Assembly: GCA_023436305.1 (NCBI GenBank)
Contig: JAEZJQ010000135.1
Span: forward strand, 1-47,592
Direction: 5' to 3'
Length of the DNA stretch: 47,592 nt
From: Bacillota bacterium
Lineage (GTDB): Bacteria > Bacillota > UBA4882 > UBA8346
A program made the position numbers and the translations under genes. The notes under the pieces are model-generated. The model saw only the letters and a list, made by a program, of their open reading frames with translations. It made no database searches and was not told where the DNA came from. Of this stretch, positions 16,843-24,708 are shown piece after piece (within the stretch, counting starts at the first letter, position 1; every line of letters starts with the position of its first letter).

Positions 16843-17814
16843 ATGCAAAAAAATCCAATTATTTTTATGTTTTCGGGACAAGGCTCCCAATATTATCATA
16901 TGGGGCGGGATTTATTTCTGCAAAGTCCCATATTCCGGCGCTGGATGTTGACTTTGAACCAGTTGGTTCAGGAAAAAACCGGGTTGTCCATTACGGACGA
17001 AATATACAGTGAGGCCCGGGGGAGAGTTGAACAACTGAATCAGCTTTCAATATCGCATCCGGCTATTTTTATGGTGGAGTATTCACTGGCACGTCTGTTC
17101 ATCGAAAGCGGGATTGAGCCGGATTATGTTCTGGGCGCCAGCTTGGGAGAATTTACGGCGGCGGCGGTGGCGGGCGTTATCTCCCCCGGCGAAGCGCTGG
17201 AGTGGATTGTAAAGCAAACCGAATTATTGCCCAAGTTGTGCGGGCCCGGAGGCATGATTGCCATTATTGATAACCCGGATTTATATCGCCAAACCCCAGC
17301 CCTTTCACAAGATTCGGAACTGGCAGCGGTAAATTTCGCCTCACACTTTGTAATCTCGGGTGACTGGAGCCCGTTACAGGACATTGAACAATTTTTAAAA
17401 ACACGCCGTTTAATGTACCAAACTCTTCCGGTACAATACGGCTTTCACTCGCCCAACGTAGACCCGCTTAACAATGAATACTTGAATTTCTTAAGTAATT
17501 TCCGGATGAATGAACCTCAAATGGCTATGATTTCTTGTGTAACTGGGGAGCAGCTAACGGAAGTGTCCCCGGAATATTTCTGGGAAGTGATCCGCCGTCC
17601 GATTCAATTCCAAAAAGCAATCGCGGCGCTTGAAAAAAGAGGTAGTTATTGTTATATCGATTTGGGGCCTGCAGGAACTCTGGCGGGTTTCACCAAACAA
17701 AATCTGGCCCAGGATTCTCTCTCGCATGCTTATCCGATCATGACTCCTTTTCACCAGGACCTGAAGAATTACGGCCGGGTGATGGACGATTTAGGGCATC
17801 CGGGGTTGGAATGA
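16843..17814 (+). CDS. Malonyl-CoA:ACP transacylase-like acyltransferase
   Basis: FabD-fold acyltransferase of 323 residues that loads malonyl or another acyl group from CoA onto an acyl carrier protein. It has the entry motif FSGQGSQYYHMG, the nucleophile serine at residue 100 in GASLGEF, and the catalytic His in YGFHSPNVDPL. The YYHMG form resembles stand-alone trans-acyltransferases of polyketide pathways more than housekeeping FabD. No fab, acp or pks genes are nearby. ATG 16843 is chosen over upstream TTG/ATG codons because GAGGA at 16830-16834 is spaced 8 bases from it. Whether it serves fatty acid or secondary metabolism cannot be decided here. Confidence 0.82.
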   Translation: MQKNPIIFMFSGQGSQYYHMGRDLFLQSPIFRRWMLTLNQLVQEKTGLSITDEIYSEARGRVEQLNQLSISHPAIFMVEYSLARLFIESGIEPDYVLGASLGEFTAAAVAGVISPGEALEWIVKQTELLPKLCGPGGMIAIIDNPDLYRQTPALSQDSELAAVNFASHFVISGDWSPLQDIEQFLKTRRLMYQTLPVQYGFHSPNVDPLNNEYLNFLSNFRMNEPQMAMISCVTGEQLTEVSPEYFWEVIRRPIQFQKAIAALEKRGSYCYIDLGPAGTLAGFTKQNLAQDSLSHAYPIMTPFHQDLKNYGRVMDDLGHPGLE

Positions 17815-17879
17815 GTTAGGCTTCTTTTCGGGGGAATGGGTTTCTGCCGAATGACATTATGAATATAACTTCCGCAAAA

Positions 17880-17913
17880 TAAAAAACCAGCCATGAAAAT
17901 AAACGGCTGGTTT
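17880..17913 (-). terminator. Terminator of tRNA-Leu
   Basis: AAACCAGCC (17884-17892) and GGCTGGTTT (17905-17913) form a 9-bp stem; on the minus strand it is followed by a T-run, directly downstream of tRNA-Leu. Confidence 0.8.
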
Positions 17914-17933
17914 TCGATTTCTTTCATAAAGGA

Positions 17934-18016
17934 TGGTGCCCTGGACCGGACTTGAACCGGTACGGTTGCCCATACGCCCCTCAAACGTACGCGTCTGCCA
18001 GTTCCGCCACCAGGGC
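17934..18016 (-). tRNA. tRNA-Leu (anticodon GAG)
   Basis: Reading the minus strand: acceptor arm GCCCTGG pairing with CCAGGGC, D-arm GCGGAACTGGCAGACGC, anticodon stem TACGT/GCGTA with loop TTGAGGG (anticodon GAG), a variable arm, T-arm with GGTTCAAGTCC, and an encoded CCA. It decodes CUC and CUU. A consensus promoter and a terminator flank it, so it is a single-gene unit. Confidence 0.95.
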
Positions 18017-18035
18017 AACAAATCGACTATTAAAC

Positions 18036-18064
18036 ATTATAAAGGTTCTTGCCGCGCTTGTCAA
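18036..18064 (-). promoter_or_regulatory. Promoter of tRNA-Leu
   Basis: On the minus strand TTGACA (18064-18059), 17-base spacer, TATAAT (18041-18036): a perfect SigA promoter about 20 bases before the tRNA. Confidence 0.9.
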
Positions 18065-18178
18065 GTGAGTTTTCGGCAATTTCTGTTTATTTCATTATTT
18101 GGATATCTCTTTAACCCGGTCTAAAACATTCCTGACATCGTTTTTCACTGGCAGGAAGCCGCAAACATTGTCTTATAA

Positions 18179-18207
18179 GTATAATTTACGGATGGGGTGG
18201 CAATAAT
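18179..18207 (+). promoter_or_regulatory. SigF-type promoter of sigG
   Basis: GTATA (18179-18183), 15-base spacer, GGCAATAAT (18199-18207), matching the Bacillus subtilis SigF consensus GTATA-N15-GGnrAnAnT. In B. subtilis sigG is transcribed in the forespore by SigF, so this fits the gene it precedes. Confidence 0.6.
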
Positions 18208-18263
18208 CAATGTTAGACGCGTCAAACAGGTTTTAATGCCATCTTGAGGAGCTGAACGGATGG

Positions 18264-19061
18264 ATGTTGGTGAATAAGGTTGAAATATGCGGCGTGAATA
18301 CGGCAAAATTGCCGGTGTTGTCCGGAAGTAAAATGCGTGGTTTATTGGAACGGCTTAAAGCCGGGGAACGGTCCGCCCGTGAGGAATTAATTAACGGGAA
18401 TTTACGGCTGGTGTTAAGTGTCATCCAGCGGTTTAATAATCGCGGGGAGTTTGTGGACGACCTTTTTCAAGTGGGTTGCATCGGGCTAATGAAAGCCATC
18501 GATAATTTCGATCTCTCGCAAAATGTTAAGTTTTCCACTTATGCGGTACCGATGATTATCGGTGAGATCCGACGTTATTTACGGGATAACAACCCTCTCC
18601 GGGTAAGCCGTTCATTGCGGGATATCGCTTATAAAGCTTTACAAGTCAGAGATGCCTTAATCTCCAAAAATTCAAAAGAACCGACGGTGGCGGAGATCGC
18701 CGCCGAATTGAAAGTTCCCCGGGAAGAGGTGGTGTTTGCTCTGGATGCCATCCAGGAGCCAATATCGTTGTTTGAACCGATATATCATGATGGCGGTGAT
18801 CCCATCTTCGTCATGGACCAGATCAGCGATGAACGGCATCTGGACGGCCAATGGCTGGAAGGGCTCTCCATTAAAGAGGCCATGGCCAAACTCAATGACC
18901 GGGAAAAAATGATCCTGGAGATGCGTTTCTTTGACGGGCGGACCCAGATGGAAGTGGCCGAGGAGATTGGGATCTCGCAAGCGCAAGTGTCCCGTTTGGA
19001 AAAAACGGCTTTAAAACATATGCGGCGTTATATTTCCGGGAATGAAAAAGATAAGGATTAA
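18264..19061 (+). CDS. sigG: Sporulation sigma factor SigG
   Basis: Late forespore sigma factor, 265 residues. The N-terminal tag VNKVEICGVNTAKLPVL is a hallmark of SigG and SpoIIAB-sensitive forespore factors. Region 2 (NLRLVLSVIQRFNNRGEFVD, DNFDLSQNVKFSTYAVPM, IIGEIRRYLRDNNP), region 3 and region 4 (LNDREKMILEMRFF, helix-turn-helix TQMEVAEEIGISQAQVSRLE) are complete. ATG 18264 is used; TTG 18267 and GTG 18270 follow in frame, and GAGGAG is at 18246-18251. In Bacillus and Clostridium sigG normally follows spoIIGA-sigE; here it is separate and leads into spoIIR. Confidence 0.96.
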   Translation: MLVNKVEICGVNTAKLPVLSGSKMRGLLERLKAGERSAREELINGNLRLVLSVIQRFNNRGEFVDDLFQVGCIGLMKAIDNFDLSQNVKFSTYAVPMIIGEIRRYLRDNNPLRVSRSLRDIAYKALQVRDALISKNSKEPTVAEIAAELKVPREEVVFALDAIQEPISLFEPIYHDGGDPIFVMDQISDERHLDGQWLEGLSIKEAMAKLNDREKMILEMRFFDGRTQMEVAEEIGISQAQVSRLEKTALKHMRRYISGNEKDKD

Positions 19062-19124
19062 AATATATTGGGCAAATTAACTTAAAAGAACAAGCTTTTC
19101 GCCAAAATGGGAGGGTATCTTGGA

Positions 19125-19760
19125 TTGTTTCGCTATCGTTTGTTAACCGTCAGTATCATTATTGTAATCATTTTCGGGGTGGGTTTTATCGGATCGGGAA
19201 TCGTGTGGACGAAGACACCGGTTATCGAGGCTTATAATCAAAATAACTTAATCCGGCTGCATGTTATTGCCAATAGTGATTCAAAACAGGATCAGGCAGT
19301 GAAATTAAAGGTTCGGGACCGGATCATCAAGCTTACCGAACCGTTATTAATCAAGGTTGAAGATCCCCGCGAAGCGGAGTTGGTCGTAACCCAAAATTTA
19401 GGCCGGATTCAAGCGGCGGCCAATGACGAACTGCAACGTAACGGCCTGAATATGGAAGCGCAAGTGAGTTTAAAAGAAGAAAATTTTCCGGAAAGAGTGT
19501 ATCCTTTTGGGGTATTACCGGCAGGCCGGTACCATGGTTTGTCGGTAATCTTGGGAAATGGGGCGGGCCGCAACTGGTGGTGTGTTTTATACCCACCGTT
19601 ATGCCTGCTCAGCCCGGATGCGCCGGCTTTTAAAAAAACCGGCCAGGAACCGGTGAAAGTGGAATACCGCTTAATGGTGCTGGAAAAACTCATCAAAAAC
19701 AAAGGCCTGACCATGGATAATTTTTGGGCCGGGTGGGCGAAGTATTTTGGCATTCTTTAA
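19125..19760 (+). CDS. spoIIR: Stage II sporulation protein R
   Basis: Secreted forespore signal that triggers SpoIIGA to process pro-SigE in the mother cell. One N-terminal membrane segment (LTVSIIIVIIFGVGFIGSGI) is followed by the SpoIIR signature LIRLHVIANSDSKQDQAVKL and later NWWCVLYPPLCLL. The frame opens at ATG 19107, but that lacks a ribosome site; GGGAGGG at 19109-19115 is correctly spaced for TTG 19125, giving 211 residues. It lies 63 bases after sigG, so the two are probably one transcript, an order that joins two forespore functions usually encoded apart. Confidence 0.94.
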   Translation: MFRYRLLTVSIIIVIIFGVGFIGSGIVWTKTPVIEAYNQNNLIRLHVIANSDSKQDQAVKLKVRDRIIKLTEPLLIKVEDPREAELVVTQNLGRIQAAANDELQRNGLNMEAQVSLKEENFPERVYPFGVLPAGRYHGLSVILGNGAGRNWWCVLYPPLCLLSPDAPAFKKTGQEPVKVEYRLMVLEKLIKNKGLTMDNFWAGWAKYFGIL

Positions 19761-19781
19761 CACCCTGCAAGGTGACGGGAG

Positions 19782-19964
19782 TTAAAACCAATGGCGGCGT
19801 TTGAAATACCATAACATGCCGGTTACCGTAATTAGAAATAAGCCCAGTACAAAGAGAAAGCCGTATTTCCAGCCGAATTCGGGAAGCCGTAAATTCATGC
19901 CGTAGTAACCGACGATTAAGGTGAGGGGCAGAATAATGGTGGAGACGATGGTCAGCGTAGTCAT
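19782..19964 (-). CDS. CorA-like transporter, membrane-domain fragment
   Basis: 60-residue reading frame holding the two C-terminal transmembrane helices of a CorA/MgtE-like magnesium channel. Between them is the ion-selectivity motif YGMN (CorA GMN). Its ATG overlaps the stop of the preceding cytoplasmic-domain frame as ATGA (19964-19961), a 1-base overlap of frames that suits stop-start re-initiation. In the family the two parts are one chain, so this is either a frameshift (single base lost or gained at AAATTTT), an assembly error, or a genuinely split channel. It ends with basic residues as CorA normally does. Confidence 0.75.
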   Translation of the reverse strand: MTTLTIVSTIILPLTLIVGYYGMNLRLPEFGWKYGFLFVLGLFLITVTGMLWYFKRRHWF

Positions 19965-20737
19965 AAAATTTCATTCATCCGGTTGGACATGGATGAAAGG
20001 TAAATTTCTAAAGCGTTGGATACGGTTTCCCGCTGTGTATCAGTGATCTCAAGCAATCGGATGAGTTGATCGTAAATGTGGCTCATAAACGGCAGGGCCT
20101 GGGCATCGACAAAGGGGTTTTCGCGGCGCGACAACAGTGAAAAGACTTCCCGCATCGGCGCCAGTGTTTTACGAATGGTAATCAAGTCGCGTTTCAAATT
20201 AAAAAGTTCATTGAGAAGGTTTCGGTCGGGTCTGGGGAAGATCCGGTCTTCGATGTCCTCGGTTAGGTCGGCGACGGTATCCAGGGCCGTGAAACTGGAA
20301 TTGACCAGTGGCAGAGCCAGGTGGTAAAAGAAAACATCCGAACCCTGGCTGAAAAAACGGGCCGGGATATTGGACGGTTTCATGGCCTCCAGCTCCGCCA
20401 ACGGCTGGGTATGAACAGTGATCAGAAAATTATTTCCCATGATGTAATGGCAGATTTCCAAGTTAATCGCCGCTCCTGGTTCATAAAAGATTTGTGGCAG
20501 CAGAATGTGCAGATACTCATCAAATTCATCCAGAAATGCCCGGGGGGGATGCCGGGTAAAAATGCGTTCAATGGTTAAGGGATGCAACAGTTTTAACGAT
20601 TCCAGCCGTTTCCGCAACTCATCGCCGGTGGCTTCGATATCGAGCCAGAGAACCCGGGATGAATCGTTGATTAAACCGGTAAATTCCTCATCATTTGCCA
20701 TCCTAAGCGGCAAATCCCGTTGCCAGACATATAACAT
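19961..20737 (-). CDS. corA: CorA-like magnesium transporter, cytoplasmic domain
   Basis: 258-residue funnel domain of a CorA-type divalent cation transporter: N-terminal alpha/beta part (VLWLDIEATGD, HPLTIERIF, YLHILLPQIF) and the long stalk helix ending LSSMSNRMNEIL, where family members continue directly into the pore helix. Here the frame stops and the pore helices follow in the -1 frame (previous entry). A single -1 step at ATTTTATGA would restore a full chain of about 318 residues. GGGAGGAG precedes ATG 20737. It is oriented against spoIIR and away from the amidase. Confidence 0.85.
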   Translation of the reverse strand: MLYVWQRDLPLRMANDEEFTGLINDSSRVLWLDIEATGDELRKRLESLKLLHPLTIERIFTRHPPRAFLDEFDEYLHILLPQIFYEPGAAINLEICHYIMGNNFLITVHTQPLAELEAMKPSNIPARFFSQGSDVFFYHLALPLVNSSFTALDTVADLTEDIEDRIFPRPDRNLLNELFNLKRDLITIRKTLAPMREVFSLLSRRENPFVDAQALPFMSHIYDQLIRLLEITDTQRETVSNALEIYLSSMSNRMNEIL

Positions 20738-20971
20738 TTTGATCTCCTCCCTAAAAGAACTTCCATAATCCCGATAAAAATCCTTTCAATATCGGCAGTT
20801 AAATATCATATCCCAAATAAATATCTTCCAAAACGGGGATAGTGTATTTTTTCGAAAAATAACTAGTCATACTACCAAAAGGCTCGTTCCTCAATGTAAA
20901 AGGGTTATGTTAAAATCTAAGGAAAGGATTATTGTTCTTCATGTCGAAAAAGTTGTGGCGAGGTGATTGGC

Positions 20972-21817
20972 ATGGAATTGAAAATCGGTCTTTGCCAGAT
21001 GAAGGTTGGGGAAGATAAAATCCAGAATTTAAACCGGGCAAAATCCCTAATCCATCAGGCGGTCCAACAGGGCGCCGGGATGGCGGTGCTACCGGAGATG
21101 TTCAACTGTCCCTATAACCAGGAATTTTTCCCCCGGTTCGCCGAAAGTGAACCGGAGGGAGAGACAGTGAGCTTCCTATCCGATCTGGCCCGGGAATTTC
21201 ACTGCTATATTGTGGGTGGTTCTATCCCGGAGCGTGAGGGTGACCGGCTTTATAACACTTCGTTCGTTTTTAACCGGGAAGGGCACATCATCGCCAAACA
21301 CCGCAAAGTGCATCTCTTCGATGTGGACATTCCGGGGGGAATCTCTTTTCAAGAGTCGGCGGTACTCTCCCCAGGTGAAAAAATCACCAGTTTTCAAACC
21401 CACTTTGGCCGGTTCGGATTGGCCATCTGTTATGATATCCGGTTCCCCGAAGTTTTCCGGCTGCTGGTGGCCGAGGATGTGAAATTGGTGATTATTCCGG
21501 CCGCTTTTAACATGACCACCGGCCCGGCTCATTGGGATGTTTTATTCCGGGCCCGGGCCATCGATAACCAGATCTTTATGGCGGGAGTCAGTCCGGCGCG
21601 AGATCCCGATTCCGGTTACGTGGCATATGGGCACTCGCTGGCGGTTGATCCCTTCGGTAAAATTATCTGGCAGGCGGGCGCCGGGGAAACCGTGGGGGTG
21701 GTTTGCATGGATATGGACCTGGTGGAGAAGACCCGGCAGGGGCTGCCGCTGTTAAAGCACCGGCGGCTGGACTTGTATGAGGTTCATCATTGTAAAAATC
21801 GTAATGGTGATCAATAA
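20972..21817 (+). CDS. Carbon-nitrogen hydrolase, omega-amidase (Nit2)-like
   Basis: Nitrilase-superfamily amidase of 281 residues. The Glu-Lys-Cys triad is visible: LPEMFNCPY (Glu), KHRKVHLFDVD (Lys) and AICYDIRFPE (Cys). The sequence pattern (KVHLFDVDIPGGISFQES, NMTTGPAHWDVLFRARAID) is that of omega-amidases, which hydrolyse alpha-ketoglutaramate or alpha-ketosuccinamate to clear products of glutamine transamination. GTG 20963 also lies in frame, but GAGGTG at 20960-20965 is placed for ATG 20972. It appears monocistronic and is cytoplasmic. Confidence 0.9.
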   Translation: MELKIGLCQMKVGEDKIQNLNRAKSLIHQAVQQGAGMAVLPEMFNCPYNQEFFPRFAESEPEGETVSFLSDLAREFHCYIVGGSIPEREGDRLYNTSFVFNREGHIIAKHRKVHLFDVDIPGGISFQESAVLSPGEKITSFQTHFGRFGLAICYDIRFPEVFRLLVAEDVKLVIIPAAFNMTTGPAHWDVLFRARAIDNQIFMAGVSPARDPDSGYVAYGHSLAVDPFGKIIWQAGAGETVGVVCMDMDLVEKTRQGLPLLKHRRLDLYEVHHCKNRNGDQ

Positions 21818-22364
21818 CCACATTTTCAATTATATTTATTATTATAGAGTTTTTAATTTTTTACGGTAGTCTATGATTTTTACGTGGTGGTTAATAATTT
21901 TATCCTGGTGTTTTATGATTTATTTCTGATATTCGATCATTTTATCCTTTATACTTTAAATAAAGTTATGAAATATCAGTTTATAGGCCGGGGAAAACCC
22001 GCGTTTTACGGCAATGTCGAAACTAATTTATATCCGGGTAACTTCTTTAAGAACCAGAAACCGCCTCAGATCTTGAGACGGTTTTTTGTTCTTTAGGGTT
22101 AATACTGTCCATTTCCTAATTTTTATTTTTCGATGAATGCTTTCAAGAAATTTAATGGTAGAAGAAGGGAAAAGGCTGTTTATATCGAAAAGTTTAAATA
22201 CTCCAACTGCCATTAATTTTTAATAATCGGTAAAATCGATAAGCTTTAATTGTAAAAATTTAGGACATATTTTACTGCATAGAGAGATTGGGATATGGGA
22301 AATAGGAATACGTATGGGATGATGCGGATCCAAATTCAAATTATTTCCAAGGGAGGAAATTGAC
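21818..22364. other. 547-base intergenic region
   Basis: AT-rich, with no convincing gene; the short reading frames here lack ribosome sites and family features. It contains one strong bidirectional hairpin (next entry). The last 20 bases hold GGGAGG, the ribosome site of the lipoprotein gene. Confidence 0.7.
22049..22093. terminator. Bidirectional terminator after amidase gene
   Basis: ACCGCCTCA (22060-22068) pairs with TGAGACGGT (22074-22082) with one mismatch, followed by a T-run; outside it AAGAAC (22049-22054) pairs with GTTCTT (22088-22093). Confidence 0.75.
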
Positions 22365-24548
22365 ATGAAAGAAAACCTTATTATCTTCAATCTGATTCTG
22401 GCGGTATTATGCCTATTCCTGATTACTTCCTGCGTTGCGAAAAAAAAAGACCCCATTGTATCCATGGAGGGAAAAAAAGATATGAATTTTAAAGATAAGG
22501 ATTTTAATTTATCGGTACTGTACAAGCAAAAAGGAGATTCTGTCTTTTCTGCGGATGAGGATCTTAGTCACAGGATTGAAAAAAAGACGGGAAACGGCAA
22601 TCCGGAAAATCCCTATGTGTTCGGGATCGAAATAAATAACCATAGCGACAAAATTTGGACGGGAGTCATCAAAGTAGCATTATTGACCGACAAGAAAGAC
22701 GCAAGGTTTTTTCTACCCGGTTACATGTATGGGAATAACAATTCCGAATCCAATTTGCCGCCCAGACTTATCAAGGAGTTCCAGAGACTCAGGAAAGGCC
22801 CGGTAAATGAACCGTTTTCACCGTACTGGTACATGCGAAGCGACCAGCTTACTCACCCTGTTGCGGTCATGTTTACTGATCACGAGATTGTGGGTATATC
22901 GGGAAGTCCATATATGACAAAAGCCGATCCACTCACTTTCTGGGAACCCGGTAATTCGCGCGCGCGTGAGGGATTTGCCGGATATAATGGATTTTATTGT
23001 TCGATTGAAAAAAATGCGGAAGCGGGTTTTACGGTTGGATATTTAAATTATCCGGGTATCTACACGAGCCCATGGGAATATACCAGATACAATGCAAGCC
23101 AAAGCCAAGGATGCATCTCGATTCCGGCCGGAACAACGGCCAAATTCGGGATAAGGGTATTTTCATTCAAATCCGAGCATGAAGACGGTTTGAGCAAAGT
23201 AATCGAAAATGTATATGATTCATATCATGAAAAACCTTTGAAAAAAAACGAATCCGGCATCAGGGAAACGGTTACGGATATTTGCAATGCGATTTCAAAA
23301 GATGCCTACAGCCCCGCGGGAAACAGTTATTCTCTTATAACGATGAGATCTATGTCGATCTTCATGAGTAATCAATATGAAATGAAGAAACGTTACACCC
23401 CCGGCGATTATGAGTTCAATTACGAAGGACTCATAGGCTGGACGAACGGAGCCGTGATAGCCGTCCCGTTATTGCAGGCTTCATACAGATTGAGCGACGG
23501 TGCGTTACATAGCCAAGCCGTAAAAGTAATTGACGAGATTATCGACAAATCCCTGAATCCCACTACGGGAATTCCATATTGCGCAAAAATCAACGGCAAG
23601 TGGACGAACAAAGGTTGGTGGACGCCGTGGATCCAAAGTGAAGGTGTGAAACCCGGGCATTCTTCCTATATCATAGGGCAGTCGTTATATTATATTTTAA
23701 AGGCGTATGAATTAGAAAAAGCCCACGGTCATGAACACGCGGCATGGCTTACATTTGTCGGGAAAATTATCGAAACGGTATCGAAGACACAGGATAAAAA
23801 TGGCGCATTCCCGAGATTTTGGGATGAAGCTACGGGTGTAGGGACCGAGTATGAAGCTTTTTCCGGTTGCTGGGTTTCTGCAACCATGGCGTATTATATA
23901 AAGCTTACATCACGAAAGGATCTGCTGCCTATTGTTCGTAAATCTGAAATGCACTATTACAACGATGTTGTAAGAATGGAGTGTTCAAAAACACCGCTTG
24001 ATGTTGCAGATGCTCCTGATTCGGAAGGGATACTGGCCTATATCCGGTTAACGAAAATATTGTCCGAACTTGTCGAAGATAAGGCTGGCAATAGCATATC
24101 TTATCTGGAGAGGATGAGGACCGGCATCGATTATGCATTGAGTTTTACATATTGTTATAATGTCCCGAATCTTTTACCCCCTCTTGGTCAATTGAATTGG
24201 AGTACGAGCGGCGGATGTGTCACTTCGGTTTGCAATGCGGTCATTCACTGCATGCTCAATACGATCCTGGATGAACTCCATTATTATTACAAGCGAACCG
24301 GGAACGAGTATTACGGAAAAAGACTGGCCGATATTTATGATTGGGGGCTCCAGGTCTTAAACCAGCGTGATTGCCAGTTCTTTTTTGGAAAAAAAGGCTG
24401 GTCGAGTGAATACTTCTGTCAGGCTGAAAGATATGTAATAGACGTACGGTTTTCTGACGGTACAAAATCGAGTCTCTGGTTTGCATATCATCCATGGGCG
24501 ACGGCTGCCATACTCGAAGGTATCTGTGGTAAGATGTGGAAAGAATAA
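22365..24548 (+). CDS. Large secreted lipoprotein, possible alpha/alpha-barrel
   Basis: 727-residue protein not assigned to a family. The N-terminus is a lipoprotein signal: hydrophobic segment then LITSC at residues 20-24, so it is lipid-anchored outside the membrane. Residues about 60-310 look beta-rich; from about 315 the protein is helical, with repeated aromatic and Gly-rich turns (GLIGWTNGAVIAVPLL, PGHSSYIIGQSLYYIL, GAFPRFWDEATG, YEAFSGCWVSATMAYYI), the look of an (alpha/alpha)6 barrel of glycan-active enzymes. AGA and AGG codons and ATA are frequent, unlike neighbouring genes that favour CGG, suggesting transfer. GGGAGG precedes the ATG. It has no operon partners. Confidence 0.7.
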   Translation: MKENLIIFNLILAVLCLFLITSCVAKKKDPIVSMEGKKDMNFKDKDFNLSVLYKQKGDSVFSADEDLSHRIEKKTGNGNPENPYVFGIEINNHSDKIWTGVIKVALLTDKKDARFFLPGYMYGNNNSESNLPPRLIKEFQRLRKGPVNEPFSPYWYMRSDQLTHPVAVMFTDHEIVGISGSPYMTKADPLTFWEPGNSRAREGFAGYNGFYCSIEKNAEAGFTVGYLNYPGIYTSPWEYTRYNASQSQGCISIPAGTTAKFGIRVFSFKSEHEDGLSKVIENVYDSYHEKPLKKNESGIRETVTDICNAISKDAYSPAGNSYSLITMRSMSIFMSNQYEMKKRYTPGDYEFNYEGLIGWTNGAVIAVPLLQASYRLSDGALHSQAVKVIDEIIDKSLNPTTGIPYCAKINGKWTNKGWWTPWIQSEGVKPGHSSYIIGQSLYYILKAYELEKAHGHEHAAWLTFVGKIIETVSKTQDKNGAFPRFWDEATGVGTEYEAFSGCWVSATMAYYIKLTSRKDLLPIVRKSEMHYYNDVVRMECSKTPLDVADAPDSEGILAYIRLTKILSELVEDKAGNSISYLERMRTGIDYALSFTYCYNVPNLLPPLGQLNWSTSGGCVTSVCNAVIHCMLNTILDELHYYYKRTGNEYYGKRLADIYDWGLQVLNQRDCQFFFGKKGWSSEYFCQAERYVIDVRFSDGTKSSLWFAYHPWATAAILEGICGKMWKE

Positions 24549-24708
24549 ACTGACAGTCTTATTCGGCACACGGGTTATCGTCTCAAATTCATGTCGGGAA
24601 TCAAAATAAATTTCCCCGTTATCCGTAAAATTTCATGAATAAGCCCAATCATACGATCAGGCCCTTCTGATGTTGCGAGAGATGATATGAAAGAAGAATT
24701 GCCTGGCG

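Noticed and set aside
17933..18124. Plus-strand frame of 63 codons across tRNA-Leu
   Set aside because: It is the antisense of the tRNA and its promoter.
21884..22096. Open frame of 70 codons after the amidase gene
   Set aside because: No ribosome site, composition of AT-rich spacer, and its end is the translated terminator hairpin.
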